NCBI RefSeq assembly: GCF_014207595.1
Contig: NZ_JACHGY010000001.1
Span: 3,752,212-3,816,211, forward strand
Length of the DNA stretch: 64,000 nt
Reading direction: 5' to 3'
From: Algisphaera agarilytica
GTDB taxonomy: Bacteria; Planctomycetota; Phycisphaerae; Phycisphaerales; Phycisphaeraceae
This document shows positions 20,329 through 28,825 of the stretch, piece by piece. The position numbers and the translations under genes are program-made. How positions within the stretch are numbered: position 1 is the stretch's first letter; each line of letters starts with the position of its first letter. The notes under the pieces were generated by a model. It searched no databases. It was not told the origin of the DNA and saw only the letters and a program-made list of their open reading frames with translations.

Positions 20329-22300
20329 GCCATCCTTCAGAGATCCCGGTTGAACTCACTTGGCACAAAGCCCTCGACCCCGAAGAGCTACCTGAGGGCC
20401 GGGTCAAGACGGTTACCCTCGGCACCAACACGCTCTGCCTCACCCACTACGACGGCAAATACGGTGCGCTCGACAACCGCTGCCCCCACCAAGGCGGTCC
20501 GCTGGGTGAAGGCACGATCGAGAACGGGATGCTCCGTTGCCCGTGGCACGGGTGGGACTACTGCCCGCTGACCGGCACACCCCCGGGAGACTACGACGAC
20601 GGCGTCGAAACCTTCCCTACCGAAACCCGCGAAGATGGGGTCTACGTCGGCCTGCCCCCCGAGCCCGAACACGTCCGCGATGTGTCGGACGTGATGATCG
20701 AGACGATGGTCAACTGGGGCGTGAAGTGGTGCTTCGGCATGGTCGGCCACTCGAACCTGTCCGTCGCCGATGCGCTGCGGCGTCAGGAAGAAGCGGGCAA
20801 CCTGAAATACATCGGCATCCGCCACGAAGGGGCCGCGTCGTTTGCGTGCAGCGCCTACGGCAAACTCACCGGCCGCCCCGCGTCCTGCCTCGCGATCGCC
20901 GGGCCCGGCGCGACCAACCTGCTCACCGGGCTGTGGGACGCCCACGTCGACCGTGCCCCCGTAATCGCGCTCACCGGCCAGGTCGCCTCTCAGGTACTGG
21001 GTCGGCACAACTTTCAGGAGCTCCCGCTCGAAAAGCCTTTGGGGGTGTGGCGAATTACACCCAAACCGTCTTGCCCAACTCGGCCCACGCCGAGTTGATG
21101 AACCTCGCCTGCAAGTCGGCCCTGCTCGATCGGGGCGTGACGCACCTGATCTTCCCCGACGAGGTTGCCGGGCTCGAAGCTGCGGAGAAACCCGTCGGAA
21201 CCCCCGAGGGTCGCATCACCTCCACGAAGATCGCGCCGCCGGAAGATTCGCTCGGCGAAGCGGTCGAGATGCTCAAGACCGCCGAGCGGCCCGTGATCAT
21301 CGTCGGCCACGGCGCACGGTACGACATGCCCGCGATCATCGAACTGGCCGAGTCCTTGAACGCCCCGGTCCTCACCACGTTCAAAGGCAAGGGGCTGATC
21401 CCCGACGACCACCCGCTGGGCTGCGGCGTGCTCGGCCGATCGGGCACGCCCGTGGCGTCGTGGTTCATGAACGAGAGCTCTCACCTGCTGGTGCTCGGCG
21501 CGTCGTTCAGCAACCACACCGGCATCACGCCCAAGAAACCGACGATCCAAGTCGACCTCGACCCGCACGTGCTGGGCAAGTTCCACGCGGTGGACGTGCC
21601 GGTGTGGGGTGAGCTGTCGGTGACGGTGAAGCTGCTGCAAGAACGACTGGCGGGCGTACGCGGCCAAGACGTCACGGGCGAGATCGCCGAGCGTTGGCGG
21701 ATCTGGCGTGACGAGAAAACCAGCCGCCGCAGAGACGATCGCGGGCAGGGCGTCAACAGCGCGTCGATCTTCGAGTCGCTTTGGCAAACGATCCCGGACG
21801 ACGCGATCTTGTCGGTCGACGTCGGCAACAACACCTACAGCTTCGGCCGGTACTTCGAGTGTCGGCGGCACGCGGTGCTCATGTCGGGCTACCTCGGCTC
21901 GATCGGCCACTCGTTCGTTGGCGCACTCGGCGCCTGGGTGGCGACGCAGGAAGACGACGAGCGTTTCCGCGGGCGGAAGGTCGTGAGTGTCTCGGGCGAT
22001 GGCGGCTTCGGTCAGTACATGGGCGACTTCAACACCGCGGTGAAGTACGGCATGGACATCACCCACGTCCTGCTGAACAACACCAACCTCGGCAAGATCA
22101 CCAAGGAGCAGCGGGCGGGCCACTGGCCGGTCTGGCAGACCTCTTTGACCAACCCGAGTTTCGCGGAATACGCCAAGATCTGTGGCGGCTTCGGCATCCA
22201 GGTCACCCAGGCGGATCAACTCGACGAGGCGATCGCCCAGGCCTTGGCCCACCCCGGACCGGCGATTGTTGAGGTGATGGCCGACCAGGAACTGGTTTAA
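20325..22300 (+). pseudogene. Rieske [2Fe-2S] / thiamine-diphosphate enzyme fusion, apparent frameshift
   Basis: An N-terminal Rieske domain (about residues 8-110) has both ligand motifs, CPH (Cys53, His55) and CPWH (Cys72, His75). It is fused to a full acetolactate synthase / pyruvate oxidase-type TPP enzyme. That part has the catalytic Glu in IRHEGAASFACSAYG, a central domain (APPEDSLGEAVEMLKTAERPVIIVGHGA), and the TPP-Mg motif SGDGGFGQYMGDFNTA...LLNNTNLG. The frame breaks near 21031-21045: ELPLEK reads in one frame and FGGVANYTQTVLPN in the next. Adding one base at AAAAG or in the GGGGG run restores about 658 residues. The likely role is non-FAD oxidative decarboxylation of a 2-oxo acid with the cluster as electron acceptor (inference). 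Confidence 0.8.
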
Positions 22301-22308
22301 GCCGCGCG

Positions 22309-23640
22309 TCACATCGCGATGTCTTTCTCGGGGATGCGGCCGAAGGCGATTTTGTCGTCCATTGCGTAGTCGACGACGTGCGTCATCGAGCCCGGGTGCA
22401 GGGCGTGGGCTTTGAACCGGCGGTTCACGCGGTCGATCACCTCGGACAGCTTGTCCTGCTTCTGGGTCTGCGCGAACAGGTGCCCCGGGGTCGAGCCTTC
22501 GGGGGTGAGTCCGCTCAGATCGACCGACACCTTCAGCGGCACGGGCATGGGTTCGGTCGAGCCCGGCAGCGCGTCCATCCCGCCGCGCCACGGCCGACGC
22601 CGCCACAGCCGTTCGTAATGCTCAAGAACAGTCGGCGTGTCGTGCACCGACGGCAGGGCGATCTCCTCGGCCCATGCGCCGCCGCCGACCAGCGACACGT
22701 GGACCCGCAAGCGGTGGGCGAAATACCCGTCGCGGCGGCAGCGCATCACGGCTTTGCACAGCAGGCGGGTCATGATGCCGTGGGCGCCTTCGTCGTTGCG
22801 GTACTGCGGCGGGAGGATGTGGGCGTGGCCCATGCTCGATCGGCGGGTCTTGGGTTCCTCGGCTTCGTGGCCGTGGTAGCCCATCCAGAAATACTCGCCC
22901 TGCACCGAGCCCCAGATGCGTCGGCAGTCGGCCTTGGTCAGCTCCCACAACGCCTCGGGCGTGGTGATGTCGTGCTGTCGGAGACGGGTGTCCATGCCGC
23001 TGCCGATGCCGGGGATGTCGCGCAGCTTCATCGGCGAGAGGATCCCGGGCATGCGGTCCATCGTGAGCACGGTCAGTCCATCGGGCTTCTGCAGTTCACA
23101 AGCGGTCTTGGCCAGCAAGCGCGACGGCGCGATCCCGACCGAGCAGGGCAGCGCATGATTGTGGTCCTCGGCGATCTGCTGCTTGATGCGTTTGGCCAGC
23201 TCCACCGCACGCTCGGGCCGACGCTCTTCGCCCATCAGGCGGATGGCCCATTCGTCGATCGAGTAGGTCTTGGTGGTGGGCAGGTGCTTCTCGATGCTGG
23301 CGTGGATCGAGTGGTGGAGTTCGACGTAGCGGGCGGGGCGGGCCTGCAGCAGCGTGATGTCGGGGCAGAGCTTGCGGGCCTCGGCCCCGCGCACGCCCAT
23401 GCCGACACCGCGGGCCTTGGCCTCGTAGCTCGCTGCGATGACCGCACCGCCCGACGCCAACACCGGGCAGACGCCCACGGGCTTCCCACGCAACTCCGGC
23501 CGATCGTACTGCTCACAGGACGCAAAGAAGCTGTTGAGGTCGAGAAAAAACCACGACACCCGCGCCTCGCTCAGGGCTTGGCTGGAGGCGTGATGGGCCG
23601 GTTCACGAGCCGGGACGGATGGCGAGGGCTTCTGCCACAT
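22309..23640 (-). CDS. Y-family DNA polymerase (DinB/ImuB-like)
   Basis: 443 residues. Palm motifs of Y-family polymerases are intact: FLDLNSFFASCEQ (Asp34) and YSIDEW (Asp129-Glu130), with SVGIAPSRLLAKTACELQKPDG and the helix-hairpin-helix MKLRDIPGIGSGMD. The catalytic acids suggest an active translesion polymerase of the Pol IV type rather than an inactive ImuB. The C-terminal half (about 260-443) is longer and more divergent than E. coli DinB. A TATGTT box 6 bases upstream of the ATG supports this start and a leaderless transcript. No lexA, imuA or dnaE2 gene is adjacent. Confidence 0.88.
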   Translation of the reverse strand: MWQKPSPSVPAREPAHHASSQALSEARVSWFFLDLNSFFASCEQYDRPELRGKPVGVCPVLASGGAVIAASYEAKARGVGMGVRGAEARKLCPDITLLQARPARYVELHHSIHASIEKHLPTTKTYSIDEWAIRLMGEERRPERAVELAKRIKQQIAEDHNHALPCSVGIAPSRLLAKTACELQKPDGLTVLTMDRMPGILSPMKLRDIPGIGSGMDTRLRQHDITTPEALWELTKADCRRIWGSVQGEYFWMGYHGHEAEEPKTRRSSMGHAHILPPQYRNDEGAHGIMTRLLCKAVMRCRRDGYFAHRLRVHVSLVGGGAWAEEIALPSVHDTPTVLEHYERLWRRRPWRGGMDALPGSTEPMPVPLKVSVDLSGLTPEGSTPGHLFAQTQKQDKLSEVIDRVNRRFKAHALHPGSMTHVVDYAMDDKIAFGRIPEKDIAM

Positions 23641-23646
23641 ATACCA

Positions 23647-23652
23647 AACATA
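23647..23652 (-). promoter_or_regulatory. -10-like TATGTT box before the Y-family polymerase gene
   Basis: On the minus strand TATGTT ends 6 bases before the ATG at 23640 (spacer TGGTAT). Confidence 0.55.
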
Positions 23653-23742
23653 ATCCTATCACTTGAATTTGTCCACCGTAAAAACACGCTGGCCACATCG
23701 GGGCAGGGCAAGCGTTGTTTACCGCGATCGGGGTGCGAACGG

Positions 23743-24993
23743 TTAAGACGAAACCGCGTGCGCCGCGGCCGATTCGCAGAGCTGCGCCAACGCGTCACAG
23801 GCGTATTTCACGTCTTGTGCAGTGACGAACGGGCCGAAGGACAGGCGGGTGGTGCCGCCCAGGGCGTGGGTGCCGACGGTCTGGTGGGCAAGCGGGGCAC
23901 AGTGGATGCCCGCGCGGGTGAGGATGCCGTAGTCCTGTTCGAGGGCTTGGGCCAAGGCGTTGGGGTCGGCGAACCGGCCATCTTCGCTGTCGATGCGGAC
24001 CGAGAAGACGCCGCATCGGTACTTGATCCCTTGCGGGCCGACACAGGAGAAGCCGGGCATGCTGGCGGTGTCGTGCAGGCCGTCGATCATGGTCTCGGTG
24101 AGCTTGCGGTCGTGGGCCCAGAGTTTCTCGACGGTCTGGTCGAGGATCCAGCCGAGCGCGGCGTTGAGGCCGACGATGCCCGGGGCGTTGTGGCTGCCGG
24201 GCTCGAAGCGGTCGGGCATGAAGGTGGGCTGGACGTCGAGCTCGGAAACGCTGCCGGTGCCGCCTTCGCGGACGGTGCGCATCATGTTCTCGATGCCGGG
24301 GCGGATGTAGAGGAAGCCGGTGCCCAGCGGCCCGAGCAGCGACTTGTGCCCGGGCGCAGCGAGCAGGTCAATGTTGTCCCGCTGCACATCCAGCGGCACG
24401 TGGCCCGCGGTCTGGGCCGCGTCGACGAGAAACGGCACGGCCGACTCACGGCAGATCTGGCCGATCTCGTAGATGGGTTGCAGCGTGCCGGTGACATTGC
24501 TGCCGTGGACAATGGCGACGAGGCCGGTGTCGGGGCGGATGGCGGCTTTGATGTCGGCCGGATCGACACGGCCGGTCCGCGGATCACACTCAACGCGGGT
24601 CTGCGTCGCCACGCCCTGGCTGACCAGCTCGTTGAACGGGCGGAGCACCGAGTTGTGATCGAGGTGGCAGGTAACGACGTGGCGGCGCTTGGCCTGGGGG
24701 TGTATCAGGCCGTGGATCGCCAGGTTCAGTGCATCGGTGGTATTGAGCGTGAAGACGACGTGGTCGGGCGACTCGCCGTTGAGCAGGGTGTTGATGCGTG
24801 AGCGGCACTCGACGAACAGCGCGGTGGCCTCGCGGGCCTCGGCGTAGGCTCCTCGGCCAGGCGATGCACCGAGCTGAGTGGCGTAGTGGTTCATGGCCTC
24901 GAGGACGCAGGGCGGCTTGGGGAAGCTGGTCGCGGCGTTGTCGAGATAGATACGACGAGGCGGGTTGGAGGCAGCGGAGTTCAGGTCGTTCAC
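23743..24993 (-). CDS. Cysteine desulfurase-like class V aminotransferase
   Basis: 416 residues, GTG start. It begins with the class V signature YLDNAATSFPKP. The PLP-binding lysine is K217 in APGHKSLLGPLGTGFLY, the PLP-contacting Asp/Gln are in LVDAAQTAGH, and the catalytic loop Cys365 lies in TRAGIHCAPLAHQTVGT. The pattern fits the EF2568-like cysteine desulfurase subfamily rather than IscS or SufS. It mobilises sulfur (or selenium) from cysteine as an enzyme-bound persulfide. No isc or suf scaffold genes are adjacent, so the acceptor is unknown. Confidence 0.88.
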   Translation of the reverse strand: MNDLNSAASNPPRRIYLDNAATSFPKPPCVLEAMNHYATQLGASPGRGAYAEAREATALFVECRSRINTLLNGESPDHVVFTLNTTDALNLAIHGLIHPQAKRRHVVTCHLDHNSVLRPFNELVSQGVATQTRVECDPRTGRVDPADIKAAIRPDTGLVAIVHGSNVTGTLQPIYEIGQICRESAVPFLVDAAQTAGHVPLDVQRDNIDLLAAPGHKSLLGPLGTGFLYIRPGIENMMRTVREGGTGSVSELDVQPTFMPDRFEPGSHNAPGIVGLNAALGWILDQTVEKLWAHDRKLTETMIDGLHDTASMPGFSCVGPQGIKYRCGVFSVRIDSEDGRFADPNALAQALEQDYGILTRAGIHCAPLAHQTVGTHALGGTTRLSFGPFVTAQDVKYACDALAQLCESAAAHAVSS

Positions 24994-25125
24994 TAGGGCT
25001 TTCGGGATCGATGGCTAGGCCGGTGGGGCTGTCCAGAGGGACGAAAAGATCGGGGGTGGTACAGCGTCACCCGGCGTGGGCCGAGGTTTCGGGAAGCAGG
25101 CTTGTCGTGAATCGGGAGAGAGAGT

Positions 25126-26178
25126 TTAGCCTTCTCCGCTCCGCGTGGCGACAAAGGCAATCACCGCGGCGGCCACCAGCACGTTCAAGGCCACCAGCAG
25201 GACGACCAGCCAGTTGATCTCCCGGCGGGGCGGCAGGGCGGCGGGATGGGGCTCGTCGGGGGTTGAGGCGGTCAGCGGGGCCGGGGTTTCGGCCCGCTGG
25301 GGCGGGGCGTCGGGCAGGGGAGCCGGGTCGGGCGGCGGGGCGGGAGCCGAGGGCGGCGTCGGCACGGTGTCACCCAGCAAGTCGCTGATGAGGTCACGCT
25401 GCTGGTCGTCGGCGGCGGCGATAGCGGGGGTGCCCGCATCCTGCTCGAAGATCGATTCGGGAGCCTGATCGCCCGCTGCAGCGGCGGCGGCGACGACCTG
25501 ATCCTGGTCCTCGCTCATGGATTCGGCGTCTTCGGCGGTGGTTTCGGGGACCTCGCCGTCGGCCTCGGCGGGGGCGATCCCCAGCAGGCGATTCAGCGAA
25601 CGCTGCGCGGCCTCGGCCGCTCGGCGGTTGGGGAACTGCAAGCCCAGCTCGTTGCGCTGTTTCACGGAACGGAACACCGCGTCGCAGCTCGGGCAATTCT
25701 TCAGGTCCGCATCTTTGTCCACGTGTGCCCCGCAAGCGTGGCAGTAGCCCAGCATGTGAGCGATCCCCGGGACGTTGCGGGCGACCGACCAGAACTGACG
25801 CGTCGTCGGCCCACGCAGTACCGTCATTGGGCCGACGCCACCGGCCTCGATCATCTTGACCAACACCTCGTAGCTACAGCCCGGGCGGAACGGGCTGTTC
25901 TTGTTGCGGATGTACCACGGCCCCATCGCGATCTGCGTCGCCCGACGGCTGAGCGGCTCGAACAACCCGCCGCAGTCCGAACACCGGTCCGATTGCTGCT
26001 GGGCGTGACCGCAATACGGGCAGAGCACGACCTTGGGCTTCTTGGGCTTGGGCTCGTCACCGTTCTTGTTGACCGCCACCGGGGTCTCGACCGGGGCTTG
26101 GCTCGCCGGGGTGGGCTCGGCGGTGTCGGTGGCGGGCGACTCCTCGGGGGAATCGTGATGAGAATCCGAATCGGTCAT
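25126..26178 (-). CDS. Zinc-ribbon, GYF-like, C-terminally membrane-anchored protein
   Basis: 350 residues with a strong Shine-Dalgarno (AGGAGG, 4 bases before the ATG). A low-complexity acidic N-terminus (1-45) precedes a zinc ribbon, CPYCG...CSDCGG. A GYF_2-like segment follows (MGPWYIRNKNSPFRPGCSYEVLVKMI...GPTTRQFWSVARNVPGIAHML), then a second zinc ribbon (CHACG...CPSCD). After that come a Pro/Ala-rich linker and one C-terminal helix (WLVVLLVALNVLVAAAVIAFVA, about 322-343). The tail-anchored topology would place both ribbons in the cytoplasm. I do not recognise a named family. It diverges from the PpiC-like lipoprotein gene. Confidence 0.75.
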   Translation of the reverse strand: MTDSDSHHDSPEESPATDTAEPTPASQAPVETPVAVNKNGDEPKPKKPKVVLCPYCGHAQQQSDRCSDCGGLFEPLSRRATQIAMGPWYIRNKNSPFRPGCSYEVLVKMIEAGGVGPMTVLRGPTTRQFWSVARNVPGIAHMLGYCHACGAHVDKDADLKNCPSCDAVFRSVKQRNELGLQFPNRRAAEAAQRSLNRLLGIAPAEADGEVPETTAEDAESMSEDQDQVVAAAAAAGDQAPESIFEQDAGTPAIAAADDQQRDLISDLLGDTVPTPPSAPAPPPDPAPLPDAPPQRAETPAPLTASTPDEPHPAALPPRREINWLVVLLVALNVLVAAAVIAFVATRSGEG

Positions 26179-26226
26179 GCGGCCTCCTTTGACAGTCTGG
26201 CGAGCCGGCCGTAGCGTGCGGGGACG

Positions 26227-27195
26227 ATGCTGCGTGGTGTATTACTCCTGATGATTGTCGCCTTTATCGGCCCCGGCTGCCAGTCCCCAAACGCGGATTC
26301 CGGATCGGCGTCACCCGCCGTCCCAGCCCGTTCGGGGCAAACGTCTTCGGGCAAGATCATGGCTTACGTTGGCGGTGAACCGCTGCGCAGCGGCGACCTG
26401 CTCCCGCCGATGCTCGAAGCCACCGGCGGCGAAATCCTCAGCGAATTGGTCCTCGACGAAATGCTCCAACGCCGACTGGACACGGCTGGAATCACCCTCA
26501 CCGAGGCAGACCTCGACACCGAGCGCCAAGTCCTGCTGCAAACACTGTCGGACGACGAAGACCAGTCGGTCCGGTTGCTGACGGAAATGCGCCAACGACG
26601 CGGCTGGGGCGAGGTGCGTTTCGCGGGGCTCTTGCGGCGAAACGCGGGGCTTCGGGCGTTGGTGAAGGACCAAGTCACGGTGCCCGACGCGGCGGTCGAG
26701 CAGGCCTACCGCTTGCGTTATGGCCCGTCGTCGCGCGTCCGGCTGATCGTCGCCGGTTCATTGAAGGACGCCCGCGATCTTCGCGACCGCATCACCACCG
26801 GGGGCGAGCCGTTCGGCGAGGTCGCCGCCCTGGAGTCCACCGACGTCAGCAAAGCCCAGGGCGGGCTGCTCTCGCCCATCCGCCCGGAGGACACGTCCTA
26901 CCCGGCGGCGATGCGGCAGGCGATCGAACGATTGGAGGTTGGCCAGGTTAGCCAGCCGATCGCGATCGACGGCGGATTCGCGCTTCTGAAGCTGGAAGAA
27001 AAAATCGCGCCCGCTGAGGTAGAATTCGACGATGTGAGAGAAAGCCTGGAGCAAGCCGTCCGCGGCCGCACCGAGCGGGTGCTGATGCAGCAGCTGGCCC
27101 GGGAGCTCCTGAGCGGTGCCGAGCTGGTGGTGCTTGACCCCACCCTCAAGGCCCTCTGGCAAGCCCAGCGTGAGTCGCTGCTGACCCCCCAATAA
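26227..27195 (+). CDS. PpiC/SurA-like peptidyl-prolyl isomerase lipoprotein
   Basis: 322 residues. Lipoprotein signal peptide with Cys18 after a hydrophobic stretch (MIVAFIGPGC). A helical SurA_N-like chaperone segment (about 50-150) precedes the parvulin domain (about 158-262; RVRLIVAGSLKDARDLRDRI, FGEVAALESTDVSKAQGGLL, VGQVSQPIAIDGGFALLKLEEK). It would catalyse proline isomerisation and hold unfolded envelope proteins. TAGCGT stands 9 bases before the ATG. The next gene on the strand begins 46 bases after its stop. Confidence 0.82.
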   Translation: MLRGVLLLMIVAFIGPGCQSPNADSGSASPAVPARSGQTSSGKIMAYVGGEPLRSGDLLPPMLEATGGEILSELVLDEMLQRRLDTAGITLTEADLDTERQVLLQTLSDDEDQSVRLLTEMRQRRGWGEVRFAGLLRRNAGLRALVKDQVTVPDAAVEQAYRLRYGPSSRVRLIVAGSLKDARDLRDRITTGGEPFGEVAALESTDVSKAQGGLLSPIRPEDTSYPAAMRQAIERLEVGQVSQPIAIDGGFALLKLEEKIAPAEVEFDDVRESLEQAVRGRTERVLMQQLARELLSGAELVVLDPTLKALWQAQRESLLTPQ

Positions 27196-27241
27196 CCCGA
27201 AACCCCAGTCCGTCCCCCGGACACCCACCCAAGAGAACCCC

Positions 27242-28447
27242 GTGGAAATCAATTACTCCAACCGCATCGAACGCCTGCCCCCTTACGTCCTGGGCCGCCT
27301 CAAGCAGATGATCTACGACCGCCGCAAAGCCGGGGCGGACGTGATCGACATGAACATGGGCAACCCGTCGGATGCCCCGCCGGACGCGGTGGTGGAGAAG
27401 ATCCGCGAGGCCGTGCTCGATCCGCGCAACAGCCGCTACTCGGTCAGCAAGGGTGTGTACAACCTGCGCCGCGACATGGCGCTGAAGTACGAGCGTAAGT
27501 GGGGCGTCGAGCTCGACCCCGACAAGGAAGTCATCGCCACCATCGGCAGCAAGGAAGGCTTCAGCCACCTCATGCTGGCCCTGCTGGGCCCGGGCGACAC
27601 CGCCGTCGTCGCCGACCCCGCGTTCCAGATCCACACGACCGCCGTGGTCCTCGCGGGCGCGTCGACGATCAGCGTGCCGCTGGGCAACGACGACTCGTTC
27701 CTCGACTCGATCGACCACGTGCTCGACTCGATGCAGCCCCAGCCCAAGCTGGTCATCCTCTGCTACCCGCACAACCCCACGGCCATGACGGTCGACGACG
27801 ACTTCTTCCCCAAGGTCGTCGAGCTGTGCCGCCGCCACAAGGTGATGGTCATCAACGATTTCGCCTATGGCGAGACCTGCTTCGACGGCTACAAAGCCCC
27901 GTCGCTCCTCCAGGCCGAGGGGGCGAAAGAGTTCGGCGTCGAGTTCACCACGCTCAGCAAGCCCTACAACATGGCGGGCTGGCGCATCGGCTTCTGCTGC
28001 GGCAACTCGAAGATGATCGACGGCCTCGCCACCGTGAAGGGCTACTACGACTACGGCATCTTCCAGGCGGTGCAGATCTCCGCGATCATCGCGATGCGTG
28101 AGGGCGACAAGCACATCGAGCAACAAAACCTCAAGTACGCCGCCCGCCGCGACATCCTCGTGAAAGAGCTCGGCAAGCTCGGTTGGGAAGTCGAATCGCC
28201 CAAGGCCTCGATGTTCCTCTGGGCGAAGGTTAACCCCGACCACCTCGTTCCGTACCAGGGCTCGACCGATGAGTTCTGCGTGTCGATGGTCGAGCAAGCC
28301 GAGGTCGCGATGACGCCTGGTGCCGCTTTCGGCCCCCGCGGCGAAGGCTATGTTCGACTCGCACTGGTCGAGAACGAACAGCGTATCCGCCAGGCCATGC
28401 GCAACCTCAACCGCGTGCTGAACAAGCCCGCGGCCGCGATTGGTTGA
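27242..28447 (+). CDS. alaC: Class I/II aminotransferase, AlaC-like
   Basis: 401 residues with a GTG start preceded by AAGAGAA. Fold-type I PLP motifs: MGNPSDAPP (40-46), the aromatic FQIHTTAVVLAGA, the Asn of CYPHNPTAMT (about 178), Asp206 in INDFAYG, and the Schiff-base Lys240 in TTLSKPYNMAGWRIGF. Best match by motif and length is the AlaC / LL-diaminopimelate-aminotransferase-related group that makes alanine from pyruvate and glutamate. The precise substrate is not settled by motifs alone; an LL-DAP aminotransferase role in lysine and peptidoglycan synthesis is the main alternative. Confidence 0.85.
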   Translation: MEINYSNRIERLPPYVLGRLKQMIYDRRKAGADVIDMNMGNPSDAPPDAVVEKIREAVLDPRNSRYSVSKGVYNLRRDMALKYERKWGVELDPDKEVIATIGSKEGFSHLMLALLGPGDTAVVADPAFQIHTTAVVLAGASTISVPLGNDDSFLDSIDHVLDSMQPQPKLVILCYPHNPTAMTVDDDFFPKVVELCRRHKVMVINDFAYGETCFDGYKAPSLLQAEGAKEFGVEFTTLSKPYNMAGWRIGFCCGNSKMIDGLATVKGYYDYGIFQAVQISAIIAMREGDKHIEQQNLKYAARRDILVKELGKLGWEVESPKASMFLWAKVNPDHLVPYQGSTDEFCVSMVEQAEVAMTPGAAFGPRGEGYVRLALVENEQRIRQAMRNLNRVLNKPAAAIG

Positions 28448-28463
28448 TCTTTCGATATAAGCC

Positions 28464-28531
28464 GTAGGGTGGGCACGGCCCACCGGATCACCTCACGCGC
28501 AACGCAAAACGGTGGGCGATGCCCACCCTAC
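28464..28531. repeat. REP-like imperfect palindrome
   Basis: Arms GTAGGGTGGGCACGGCCCACC (from 28464) and GGTGGGCGATGCCCACCCTAC (to 28531) are inverted copies with few mismatches, spaced by about 27 bases. The GTAGGGTGGGC...GCCCACC theme resembles repeats I have seen in many unrelated bacterial genomes. It sits between a stop and a converging small gene, a typical REP position. Confidence 0.75.
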
Positions 28532-28559
28532 GAAACCGTATCGATTGGATTACTGCTAC

Positions 28560-28748
28560 TCACCCCGCGGCCCGGAGCTGCGACTCGGCCCGCTGGAGGA
28601 ACGGCAGAATCATCTGGCCGGACTCTTCCTGCCGGGCCTCGGCGGCTTTGAGGCTCTGCTTGGCCAGGGCGATGCGTTGCTCGAGGCGGTCGTTTTCCCG
28701 TTCGAGGGCCTTCAGATCAGCGAGGATTTGGTCGGCAGTGCGTGGCAT
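28560..28748 (-). CDS. Small coiled-coil protein (62 residues)
   Basis: A frame of 62 codons encoding a single predicted helix or coiled coil (ADQILADLKALERENDRLEQ and onward, Leu/Glu heptads) that ends QRAESQLRAAG. It fills the space between the REP-like repeat and the Nif3 gene on the opposite strand. No family is recognised. The heptad regularity and codon usage argue for a real protein, but its length and the absence of a clear ribosome site keep this tentative. Confidence 0.5.
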   Translation of the reverse strand: MPRTADQILADLKALERENDRLEQRIALAKQSLKAAEARQEESGQMILPFLQRAESQLRAAG

Positions 28749-28812
28749 ACCATGGTTATCGGCACAGGGGCTTGAGAACTTGAAGGCTCCGGCCCGTCAC
28801 TCGGCGGGGCGT

Positions 28813-28818
28813 TATGCT
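28813..28818 (+). promoter_or_regulatory. -10-like TATGCT box before the Nif3 gene
   Basis: TATGCT ends 7 bases before the ATG at 28826 and overlaps the alternative ATG at 28814, which is why the later start was chosen. Confidence 0.45.
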
Positions 28819-28825
28819 TTGTGGC

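Noticed and set aside
20325-21098. Programmed -1 ribosomal frameshift in the Rieske/TPP gene
   Set aside because: No in-frame X XXY YYZ slippery heptamer is present at the junction, and a single missing base explains the shift more simply.
22378-24801. An 807-codon open frame on the plus strand across the polymerase and desulfurase genes
   Set aside because: It spans two well-supported minus-strand genes and the gap between them, with no recognisable domain, so it is antisense noise.
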